Assembly: GCA_019307165.1 (NCBI GenBank)
Contig: JAFDKD010000293.1
Coordinates: 1-5,067 of the forward strand
Direction of reading: 5' to 3'
Source of the DNA: Deltaproteobacteria bacterium
GTDB taxonomy: Bacteria > Desulfobacterota > DSM-4660 > Desulfatiglandales > Desulfatiglandaceae
DNA length: 5,067 nt
Position 1 is the stretch's first letter, and every line of letters starts with the position of its first letter. The notes under the pieces are model-generated. The model saw nothing but the letters and a program-made list of their open reading frames with translations. It was not told the origin of the DNA and ran no database searches. This document shows positions 1 through 5,067 of this stretch, one piece after another. A program made the position numbers and the translations under genes.

Positions 1-319
1 CCCGCCGTGCCGCATGGCCATCCCCGAATTGGTTTCCCTGCAAAAAAAATACGCGGATCGGGGCCTCGTGGTCCTCGGCGTCTCCGTGGATGATCCGGCC
101 ATGGCGACCAAAACCTATTTGCGGGCGTTTAAGAACAAATTCAGGATCAACTATACCATCCTGCGCGGCAACCGTCAGGTGATGGCGGACTATTTCGGGA
201 ACGCCGCGCCAGCCATTCCGACCATGTTCCTCGTGGATCGCGAGGGCAGGATCCGAGATAAATTTGTGGGTTTTGAGCCGGGCGCCGTGGAAAGATCTCT
301 GAAAAAAGTCATAAAATGA
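1..319 (+). CDS. TlpA/ResA-type thioredoxin-fold (redoxin) protein, 5'-truncated
   Basis: Thiol-disulfide oxidoreductase of the TlpA/ResA/AhpC-TSA superfamily. The reading frame is open to the left edge and begins with P-P-C-R. The single base before it (c) fits the third base of a Cys codon, so the active site is almost certainly C-P-P-C, with its first Cys just outside the window. The ATG at 14 lies after the active site and is an internal Met, not the start. Visible fold elements are the helix after the CXXC, the strand LVVLGVSVDD, and the cis-proline loop AIPTMFLVDREGRI that packs against the redox site. The frame ends with a short C-terminal helix and TGA at 317-319. Relatives are usually periplasmic or membrane-anchored and reduce disulfides, for example in cytochrome c maturation. 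The N-terminus that would show export is missing, so location and partner are unknown. It overlaps the amidohydrolase start by four bases, so the two are probably in one operon. Confidence 0.87.
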   Translation, partial: PPCRMAIPELVSLQKKYADRGLVVLGVSVDDPAMATKTYLRAFKNKFRINYTILRGNRQVMADYFGNAAPAIPTMFLVDREGRIRDKFVGFEPGAVERSLKKVIK

Positions 320-1161
320 TAATCGATTTTCACACCCATGTCTTTCCAAAACCATTCAGGGAAGACCGCGGGGCCCGGTTCTCGGGCGAACCCGCCTTTG
401 CATCCCTGTACGCCTCATCCGGGGCCGGGCTTATCGGCGCTTCCGAACTTCTGGATGCCATGGATCGGCACGGAATCCAGCGCGCCGTGATTTTCGGGTT
501 TCCCTGGGAAGGGGCCGAAAATTACCGAAGAAACAACGATTATATCCTGGAGGCGGTTCAACGTCATCCGGACAGACTTACGGGATTCTGCTGCTTCTCG
601 CCCCTGGCCGAGGACGCTCCCCGGGAGGCGGAACGGTGCCTGAGCGCCGGAATGTCCGGTGTGGGAGAACTGGCCGTCTACGGGAAAGGACTTTCCCGGC
701 GGACAACGGACGCCCTGAAAGACGTCATGGCGGTTTGCGCCCGATTTGACACCCCTTTCCTGCTTCATACCAACGAACCGGTAGGGCACGCCTATCCCGG
801 CAAAACGCCCATGACCCTGGCCCAGATTTACCGCTTCCTCAAGGCATACCCCGACAACCGAATTATCCTGGCGCACTGGGGCGGCGGTCTGTTTTTCTAT
901 GCACTCATGAAAAAGGAGGTTCGGGACGTCCTCAAAAACGTCTGGGTGGATACGGCCGCCTCCCCCTTCCTGTACACGCCGGAGGTCTACCGGATCGCCG
1001 GGGAGATCGTCGGATTCGATAAGATCCTCTTCGGCAGCGACTTTCCGCTCATTCCCCCGGATAGATACTTTCGCGAGATGACCGCTTCGGGAATTACCCC
1101 TCGTTCCATTGACATGATCAAGGGCCTCAATGCCGCCGCACTGCTGGGGATAAAAGAGTAG
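316..1161 (+). CDS. Metal-dependent amidohydrolase (Amidohydro_2 / ACMSD-like TIM barrel)
   Basis: The 281-residue protein has the layout of the Amidohydro_2 family, which are TIM-barrel hydrolases or decarboxylases with a mononuclear metal site. The H-x-H metal motif is right at the N-terminus (IIDFHTHVF, H6 and H8). Other likely metal or catalytic residues are H151 in FLLHTNEP, H187 in IILAHWGGG and D242 in ILFGSDFPL. Together they give the His-x-His / His / His / Asp set expected of the family. No signal peptide or membrane segment is seen, so it is probably cytoplasmic. The start at 316 is favoured because H-x-H is normally within the first ten residues, and because its ATG overlaps the upstream TGA as ATGA. 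There is no strong Shine-Dalgarno sequence before it, so translation is probably coupled to the upstream gene. Substrate cannot be predicted: the family spans decarboxylation of aromatic acids and hydrolysis of lactones or amides. The redoxin neighbour does not narrow it. Confidence 0.9.
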   Translation: MIIDFHTHVFPKPFREDRGARFSGEPAFASLYASSGAGLIGASELLDAMDRHGIQRAVIFGFPWEGAENYRRNNDYILEAVQRHPDRLTGFCCFSPLAEDAPREAERCLSAGMSGVGELAVYGKGLSRRTTDALKDVMAVCARFDTPFLLHTNEPVGHAYPGKTPMTLAQIYRFLKAYPDNRIILAHWGGGLFFYALMKKEVRDVLKNVWVDTAASPFLYTPEVYRIAGEIVGFDKILFGSDFPLIPPDRYFREMTASGITPRSIDMIKGLNAAALLGIKE

Positions 1162-1230
1162 CAAGAAGTGCCCGGGCATGTGGATCTTAGCTTTAAGGGC
1201 GCCCGCATAGGGGCTTTGAAACGCAAGTAA

Positions 1231-1310
1231 AGGTTGAGGTCAAGGTTGAGAAATAAATTGACTCCTTTTTTCTTTCTTCTCTCAACCTGAACCTCAGCCT
1301 CAACCTGGTG
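1231..1310. repeat. Inverted clusters of a degenerate CAACCT-type hexamer between convergent genes
   Basis: The left cluster (1231-1250) reads in six-base steps as AGGTTG, AGGTCA, AGGTTG. The right cluster (1281-1310) reads CTCAAC, CTGAAC, CTCAGC, CTCAAC, CTGGTG, which is the complementary orientation of the same word. The innermost arms 1243-1251 (AGGTTGAGA) and 1280-1288 (TCTCAACCT) are exactly complementary over 9 bp around a loop of 28 bases containing a pyrimidine-rich run (1261-1280). Outer units can pair further only with a bulge. The element sits between the amidohydrolase stop and the moaA stop, so it may help end or stabilise both transcripts. Neither strand has a clean U-tract straight after the stem, so it is not called as an intrinsic terminator. 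Confidence 0.8.
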
Positions 1311-1399
1311 CAGCCTGATAATCCACGGGGCATCGAAGTTCCCGACGTGCGGTGTGGGGCCGGATTTTCCGGATAAAATTTAAGCGCCCTGTCTCCCGC

Positions 1400-2401
1400 C
1401 TAGCCGCCGATGGACCACATCTGCCCGGAAAATGCGGTGGAGGAATCCCTCGCGGGGGAATGGGCATAAGGCTTGTTCATTGCGGCTTTGATGAAAATCT
1501 CCGACAACTCCCGGTCCGAAGCGCCGTTGCGCAGTGGACCGACAACGTCCAATTCCCTGTCCGACAGAAGGCACGGTCTCAGCCGGCCGCTGGCCGTAAG
1601 ACGCAACCGATTGCATACGGCGCAAAAATGATGGCTGATGGGGCTGATAAATCCGATTTCGCCCGGCGCCCCTTCAAATCGATACCGGTCCGCAGGGCCG
1701 TCAAAGGGGTCTCGGGAAACGGGCTGCAAACGGCCCAATCCGGCCACCATTTTTTTGATTTCGGAACTGGGGACGTGATGGATGGCATGCCCTTCTTCAG
1801 ACCCGCCGAAGGGCATATATTCGATATATCTGATGTGGTAGGGGTGCTTGAGGGATAGTTCGGCAAAATCGAGAATTTCATCGTCGTTCCTGCCCCTGAT
1901 CACCACCATATTGATCCGAATAGGGCTGAATCCCAGGCGCCGGGCCCCCTGTACGGCTTCCCAGACCTGGTGGAAGGCATCATGCCCGGTGATCTCCCTG
2001 AATCTCTCCGGACGGAGGGAATCCAGGCTGATGTTAAGCCGCTTCAATCCGGCCGCTTTCAACTTTTCCAGGTTCTCGCCCAGCAATACGCCGTTGGTGG
2101 TAAGGGCCAGGTCCCTGATGCCGGGGATCCCGGCCATGCTGCGCAGGAAATCCAGAACCCCCTTGCGCACGAGCGGCTCGCCGCCCGTCACCCGAATTTT
2201 CTCGATACCGAGATCGGCCGCAATCCTGGAAAGCCGGAGAATTTCTTCGTACGTCAGGATGTCCCCGTGCCGCAGTTTGGGTACGCCACCTGCCGGCATG
2301 CAGTAGATGCAGCGGAGATTGCATCGGTCCGTAATGGATATGCGCAGATAATTGAGCCGCCGTTTGTATGCGTCAGTCAGCGGCGTGCCGTTTTCTTTCA
2401 T
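1400..2401 (-). CDS. moaA: GTP 3',8-cyclase MoaA (radical SAM, molybdenum cofactor biosynthesis)
   Basis: MoaA converts GTP to 3',8-cyclo-7,8-dihydro-GTP, which MoaC turns into cyclic pyranopterin monophosphate, the first intermediate of molybdenum cofactor. The 333-residue protein has the usual length. The N-terminal radical-SAM cluster motif is C27-x3-C31-x2-C34 (ITDRCNLRCIYC), followed by the SAM-binding VTGGEPLVR (GGEP at 73-76). The C-terminal GTP-binding cluster is C260-x2-C263-x13-C277 (HHFCAVCNRLRL to RLRPC). The chain ends in the conserved Gly-Gly (IGG). The frame is open upstream to 2485, but the extra residues are not MoaA-like. The ATG at 2399-2401 is chosen because AGGTG stands four bases before it (2406-2410) and it puts the first cluster at the family position. 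No other mo-cofactor gene is in the window. It converges on the amidohydrolase and has its own promoter at 2508-2536. Confidence 0.98.
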   Translation of the reverse strand: MKENGTPLTDAYKRRLNYLRISITDRCNLRCIYCMPAGGVPKLRHGDILTYEEILRLSRIAADLGIEKIRVTGGEPLVRKGVLDFLRSMAGIPGIRDLALTTNGVLLGENLEKLKAAGLKRLNISLDSLRPERFREITGHDAFHQVWEAVQGARRLGFSPIRINMVVIRGRNDDEILDFAELSLKHPYHIRYIEYMPFGGSEEGHAIHHVPSSEIKKMVAGLGRLQPVSRDPFDGPADRYRFEGAPGEIGFISPISHHFCAVCNRLRLTASGRLRPCLLSDRELDVVGPLRNGASDRELSEIFIKAAMNKPYAHSPARDSSTAFSGQMWSIGG

Positions 2402-2405
2402 TGAA

Positions 2406-2410
2406 CACCT
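2406..2410 (-). promoter_or_regulatory. Shine-Dalgarno sequence deciding the moaA start
   Basis: On the minus strand AGGTG lies four bases before the ATG at 2399-2401. It supports this start over the longer open frame that reaches 2485, where the additional N-terminal residues do not resemble MoaA. Confidence 0.65.
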
Positions 2411-2433
2411 GTCTGTCTCGATATTGCCCGGTA

Positions 2434-2445
2434 ATACAGTTGTAT
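2434..2445. other. Short inverted repeat ATACA-GT-TGTAT in the moaA leader
   Basis: Two exactly complementary 5-base arms are separated by two bases, inside the predicted 5' leader of moaA about 33-44 bases before its start codon. It could be an operator half-pair or chance. A 2-base loop makes it a poor RNA hairpin. No named regulator is proposed. Confidence 0.3.
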
Positions 2446-2456
2446 GGCGCGTTGCC

Positions 2457-2485
2457 TTGCCCCTATTGTCAGGCCCTCGGGGCAA
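2457..2485 (-). promoter_or_regulatory. Hairpin in the moaA 5' leader
   Basis: Arms TTGCCCC and GGGGCAA are exactly complementary over 7 bp (2457-2463 and 2479-2485) with a loop of 15 bases. If transcription starts near 2500, this stem lies in the first half of the untranslated leader of about 100 nt. No U-run follows it on the minus strand, so it is not a terminator. moaA leaders in some bacteria carry the Moco RNA motif. I could not match that consensus here, so this is only a candidate structured leader. Confidence 0.4.
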
Positions 2486-2507
2486 AAGCTCCCGACTGCA
2501 ATCCCTT

Positions 2508-2536
2508 TATATATATAATTCGATCCTCGCCGTCAA
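2508..2536 (-). promoter_or_regulatory. Sigma70-type promoter of moaA
   Basis: On the minus strand the -35 box TTGACG (2531-2536) is followed after exactly 17 bases by the -10 box TATATA (2508-2513). The expected start of transcription is near 2500, which gives a leader of about 100 bases before the moaA ATG. The -10 lies in an alternating TA run, so alternative hexamers two bases either way exist, but the 17-base spacing is the best fit. Its presence suggests moaA does not depend on read-through from the EF-G gene. Confidence 0.6.
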
Positions 2537-2623
2537 ATTCACTCAATTCGCTCCGCTCCACCGCAACAGGGTTCCGGCGATAATGGCGCCTCGAAGATAT
2601 TTTTCTCTCGCCGAGGGGCGTCG
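2537..2623. other. Noncoding stretch with no recognised element
   Basis: This stretch lies between the moaA promoter and the start of the heptad array. It holds a short CGCTC tandem pair (around 2549-2558) and an imperfect inverted pair CCTCG/CGAGG flanking a T-run near 2588-2617. The stem is only about 5 bp and is not convincing as a terminator. No gene, RNA or mobile element is recognised here. Confidence 0.4.
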
Positions 2624-2726
2624 GAAACAAAGAATATCGAATAACGAATACGTGCCTTCCGAAGTCTCGCACGAAGGAAGGTCGAACAAGGAATGCCGAA
2701 TGAATTGAACATTGAAAATTGGGGAA
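2624..2726. repeat. Degenerate left extension of the heptad array
   Basis: Read in steps of seven from 2624, neighbouring units resemble each other: CGAATAA and CGAATAC (2638-2651); then four consecutive units from 2673 that all end in GAA; then three from 2701 that all end in TTG. The register is the same as in the better preserved array starting at 2727 (the difference is a multiple of seven), so this looks like an older or more mutated part of the same array. Confidence 0.6.
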
Positions 2727-2915
2727 AGTCTAGAGATGAGAGTCTAGAGTCTAGAGGACCCATCCAAACATCCAGCATCTTGCATCCAGTATCTAGTATC
2801 ATGTTGCTTGCAACCCGCCACTAGCAACCCGCAACTTTGAACCGGGAACCTTGAACCCTGAACCCCAAACCAGGAACAAAGAACGAGGAACAAAGAACCA
2901 AGCACAAAGAACCAA
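2727..2915. repeat. Heptanucleotide array, 27 units in one register, with an invariant C every 7 bp
   Basis: The 189 bases divide exactly into 27 units of seven with no insertion or deletion. The fourth base is C in 25 of 27 units and in 22 units in a row (2765, 2772 and so on to 2912). Unit families change along the array: AGTCTAG (three copies) from 2727; CATCCAG/TATCTAG from 2762; CAACCCG and relatives from about 2804; GAACCNN from 2839; GAACAAA/GAACCAA to the end. Because seven is not a multiple of three, a translation frame would rotate at each unit, which fits a noncoding element. The last unit ends one base before the complement of the EF-G stop codon (2916). It is unlike CRISPR, which has long identical repeats and unique spacers. 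Heptanucleotide tandem repeats are known from cyanobacteria, but I cannot assign this array to a described family. Confidence 0.9.
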
Positions 2916-4949
2916 CTATGCCTTGTCGTAATGGCTGAACTGCATGCTGAAGGTGCCGCGGCCCTGGGACAGGGACCGAAGTGTGGTGGAGTAGCCGAAC
3001 ATCTTGGAGAGGGGAACGCTCGCGGTGAGGACCTGAACGGACCCCCTGATGGTAATCTGCCCTATCTTTCCCTGCCTGCCGTTCAGGTCGTTGATGACCT
3101 CGCCGATAAACTCCTCCGGAACCAGGACCTCGGCTTCCATAATCGGTTCGAGCAGGATGGGGGCCGCCTGGGCGCACGCGGACTTAAATGCCATGGCCGC
3201 GGCAACCTTGAACGCCATTTCATCCGACAGGTTTTCCTTGACCTGGATGTCCAGAAGGGTTGTTTCAATGTCGATTACGGGATATCCCATGAGCGCGCCC
3301 GCGGATTCGGCCTCGCGAATGCCCTGGCGAACGGCGTTGAGGAACACCTCGGTCAGGTCCGGGTTGCCGCACTTGTCCGTAAAACGGCTGCCGGTTCCCC
3401 TGGGCAGGGGAGAGGTCCGGATCCTCACGCCCGCAAAATGCTCTTGGCCGGCCAGTTCCCTTCGGAATATCTCCTCGTGCTCTGCAGCTTCCGAGATGGT
3501 TTCCCGGTAAACCACCTGGGGTTTTCCCTGGTTGGTGTCCACCAGGAATTCCCGTTTGAGGCGGCCCGCTATGATTTCCAGGTGCAGTTCACCCATGCCT
3601 GAAATGACCGTCTGCCCCGTTTCCTCGTCGATTCTGAATTTGAACGTGGGGTCCTCATCCGACAATTTGCCCAGTGAAGCCATCAGTTTATCCTGATCCT
3701 GGACCCGTTTGGGTTCCACGGCCGCGCTGATGACCGGCTCGTTGAAGCGAATGGGCTCGAGCAGGATGGGTTTGTCGCGGCTGCACAGGGTGTCGCCCGT
3801 TGTGGTGAGCTTGAGACCCATGGCGGCGACGATGTCACCGGCCGAGGCGGAGTCCATGCGCTCTCGCTTATTGGAATGCATACGGAGGAGGCGGGCCAGC
3901 TTTTCGCTCACATTTTTCGCCGGATTATATACCGCCTCGCCGGTCTTCACCGTCCCGGAATAGATGCGAAGGTACGTCATCTTCCGTCCCTGCCCCATCA
4001 TGACCTTAAAGGCAAGCGCTGAAAAAGGTGCCCTGGATTCGGACGGACGCGTCTCCTCGTTTCCGGTCTCCGGCACGTGCCCGGAGATCGGAGGAATATC
4101 CACAGGCGAAGGAAGATAGTCGACAATGCCGTCCAAAAGGGGTTGAACGCCCTTGTTTCTGAGCGCGGCCCCGCAAAACACCGGCACCAGGCGCAACTGG
4201 ATGGTCTCCTCCCGGATGGTCCGCTGCAGTTCGCCGGCCTCGATGGGTTCCTCGGCCAGGTAGCGCTCCATGATGTCGTCGTTTCTATCGGCAAGCGTTT
4301 CCACAAGCAGGTCCCGGTATCGGGCGGCCTCCTCCATGAATCCGGAGGGGATGGGAATTTCCTCGTATTCGGCGCCCAGCAGTTCGTCGTCCCACACAAG
4401 CCCTTTCATGGAAACCAGATCGATGACGCCCTCGAAGTTATCCTCCACGCCCATGGGAATCTGAAGGGCCAGGGGGGACGCACCCAGGCGGTCTTTTATC
4501 ATGTCCAAGACGCGTTCGAAATCGGCGCCCACCCGGTCCAGCTTGTTGATAAAGGCGATCTTCGGGACCTTGTAGTTGTCCGCCTGATGCCACACCGTCT
4601 CCGACTGGGGTTCCACGCCCCCCACGGCGCAGAAAACGCCGATGGCCCCATCCAGGACGCGGAGGGACCGTTCCACTTCGATCGTAAAATCCACATGGCC
4701 GGGCGTATCGATGATGTTGATGCTGTGACCGCGCCACTGGCAGGCGGTGACGGCCGACGTGATGGTGATGCCGCGTTCCCGCTCCTCCAGCATCCAATCC
4801 ATGGTGGCTTCGCCGTCATGGACCTCGCCCATCTTGTGGACGCGGCCGGAATAATAGAGGATCCTTTCCGTTACGGTGGTCTTTCCCGCGTCGATGTGGG
4901 CGATAATACCGATGTTGCGCGTTTTAGATAGTTTCTGTCCCGATGGCAT
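2916..4949 (-). CDS. fusA: Elongation factor G paralogue (translational GTPase) with atypical domain IV
   Basis: EF-G is a ribosome-dependent GTPase for translocation and, with RRF, ribosome recycling. All GTPase motifs are intact: P-loop AHIDAGKT (17-24), switch I RGITIT (59-64), DTPGH (81-85), NKLD (135-138) and FCGAAL (258-263). Domain II spans about 305-400, domain III ends with GMGELHLE (451-458), domain IV covers about 477-600, and domain V ends at LRSLSQGRGTFSMQFSHY. At 677 residues it is slightly short of the usual 690-705. Domain IV is divergent. The canonical GGRGQ(Y/F)G is replaced by LAGQEHFAG (499-507), and the tip loop normally reading SYHxVDSSE becomes LDIQVKENLSDE (566-577), without the histidine. 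The gene stands alone rather than beside rpsL, rpsG and tuf, which also suggests a second EF-G, perhaps of the spdEFG2/mitochondrial EFG2 recycling type. The ATG at 4947-4949 follows a weak AGG five bases upstream. The symbol is for the family. Confidence 0.95.
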   Translation of the reverse strand: MPSGQKLSKTRNIGIIAHIDAGKTTVTERILYYSGRVHKMGEVHDGEATMDWMLEERERGITITSAVTACQWRGHSINIIDTPGHVDFTIEVERSLRVLDGAIGVFCAVGGVEPQSETVWHQADNYKVPKIAFINKLDRVGADFERVLDMIKDRLGASPLALQIPMGVEDNFEGVIDLVSMKGLVWDDELLGAEYEEIPIPSGFMEEAARYRDLLVETLADRNDDIMERYLAEEPIEAGELQRTIREETIQLRLVPVFCGAALRNKGVQPLLDGIVDYLPSPVDIPPISGHVPETGNEETRPSESRAPFSALAFKVMMGQGRKMTYLRIYSGTVKTGEAVYNPAKNVSEKLARLLRMHSNKRERMDSASAGDIVAAMGLKLTTTGDTLCSRDKPILLEPIRFNEPVISAAVEPKRVQDQDKLMASLGKLSDEDPTFKFRIDEETGQTVISGMGELHLEIIAGRLKREFLVDTNQGKPQVVYRETISEAAEHEEIFRRELAGQEHFAGVRIRTSPLPRGTGSRFTDKCGNPDLTEVFLNAVRQGIREAESAGALMGYPVIDIETTLLDIQVKENLSDEMAFKVAAAMAFKSACAQAAPILLEPIMEAEVLVPEEFIGEVINDLNGRQGKIGQITIRGSVQVLTASVPLSKMFGYSTTLRSLSQGRGTFSMQFSHYDKA

Positions 4950-5008
4950 AATTGCCTATTCCCGTTGGCGGGGCGATGGCGACCCCTGTCTGCGGTTGCG
5001 GTGTCCCG

Positions 5009-5025
5009 TTGACATGCGGCGTCAA
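5009..5025. promoter_or_regulatory. TTGAC-N7-GTCAA palindrome overlapping the EF-G promoter
   Basis: Perfectly complementary 5-base arms (5009-5013 and 5021-5025) are separated by seven bases. The right arm overlaps the -10 box of the minus-strand promoter by two bases, and the left arm is part of a TTGACA that could be a plus-strand -35. The position would suit an operator for a dimeric repressor, but arms this short can occur by chance, and no regulator is identified. Confidence 0.35.
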
Positions 5026-5052
5026 TCTAAGGTATCTTCCCCTGCCTGTCAA
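5024..5052 (-). promoter_or_regulatory. Sigma70-type promoter of the EF-G gene
   Basis: On the minus strand a perfect -35 TTGACA (5047-5052) is followed by a 17-base spacer and a -10 TAGATT (5024-5029, four of six consensus positions). Transcription would begin near 5017, leaving a leader of about 67 bases before the start codon at 4949. Confidence 0.6.
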
Positions 5053-5065
5053 GGAGAGAGGCAGG
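5041..5065. repeat. Inverted repeat CCTGCCT/AGGCAGG at the right edge
   Basis: Seven-base arms (5041-5047 and 5059-5065) pair exactly around an 11-base loop that contains most of the EF-G -35 box. No T-run follows on the minus strand, and the plus-strand continuation is outside the window. It could therefore be an operator, or a leader or terminator hairpin of a neighbouring unit. It is recorded as structure only. Confidence 0.45.
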
Positions 5066-5067
5066 CG

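Noticed and set aside
415..1179. Open frame on the minus strand opposite the amidohydrolase (254 codons)
   Set aside because: It is a shadow of the plus-strand gene, which has the full metal-binding motif set. The antisense translation has no family features.
1162..1230. Intrinsic terminator after the amidohydrolase
   Set aside because: Only short palindromes (1169-1178, 1197-1204) and a 4-bp stem at 1201-1214 are seen, and none is followed by a proper U-run.
1360..1372. Inverted repeat CCGGA-TTT-TCCGG after moaA
   Set aside because: It has a 5-bp stem with a 3-base loop and no U-tract on the moaA strand, so it is too weak to call a terminator.
2402..2485. Longer moaA start at 2485
   Set aside because: The extra 28 residues do not resemble MoaA and cover the predicted leader hairpin. 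The ATG at 2399-2401 has a ribosome site and gives the normal length.
2508..2525. ModE-type operator at the TATATA run before moaA
   Set aside because: Only one half-site-like stretch is present and no matching inverted half at the right distance. The run is better explained as the -10 region.
2586..2620. Terminator hairpin for EF-G transcripts
   Set aside because: The CCTCG/CGAGG stem is about 5 bp, with the T-run in the loop instead of after it.
2352..2708. Plus-strand open frames across the moaA upstream region
   Set aside because: They start inside moaA antisense and run through the promoter, leader and repeat array. The translation is low-quality, with no motif.
2624..2915. CRISPR array
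   Set aside because: There are no direct repeats of 21-40 bases and no spacers of constant length. The periodicity is 7 bp and no cas gene is present.
4077..4931. Long open frame on the plus strand opposite the EF-G gene (284 codons)
   Set aside because: It is antisense to a clearly conserved EF-G frame, its translation shows no recognisable domain, and such frames are common opposite GC-rich genes.

Overview
The window is GC-rich bacterial DNA with four protein genes in two convergent pairs. A MoaA, an elongation factor G with an atypical domain IV, and noncoding gaps full of short-period degenerate repeats together suggest a Desulfobacterota-like (former deltaproteobacterial) genome. That placement is an inference, because no rRNA or other phylogenetic marker was compared.

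Layout: bases 1-1161 hold a plus-strand pair: the C-terminal part of a TlpA/ResA-type thioredoxin-fold protein (cut by the window edge just inside its CPPC active site), then a metal-dependent amidohydrolase that overlaps it by four bases (ATGA). Bases 1162-1399 are a convergent intergenic gap containing two inverted clusters of a CAACCT-like hexamer. Bases 1400-2401 (minus) encode MoaA, the radical-SAM enzyme of the first step of molybdenum cofactor synthesis. MoaA has its own good sigma70-type promoter and a leader of about 100 nt with a hairpin. Bases 2402-2915 are noncoding. Their right half is the most unusual object here: an array with a 7-bp period that runs in one unbroken register for about 290 bp and ends exactly at the stop codon of the next gene. 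Bases 2916-4949 (minus) encode EF-G. Bases 4950-5067 contain its probable promoter, a TTGAC-N7-GTCAA palindrome and an inverted repeat at the window edge.

How the genes relate: the thioredoxin-like protein and the amidohydrolase are probably co-transcribed and translationally coupled. EF-G and MoaA share a strand but are separated by 514 bases and by a promoter in front of moaA, so they look like independent units. The EF-G gene lies outside any ribosomal-protein operon. It also lacks the normal histidine-bearing domain IV tip, which points to a specialised paralogue (perhaps ribosome recycling) rather than the housekeeping translocase. No mobile element, CRISPR array, tRNA or rRNA was seen.
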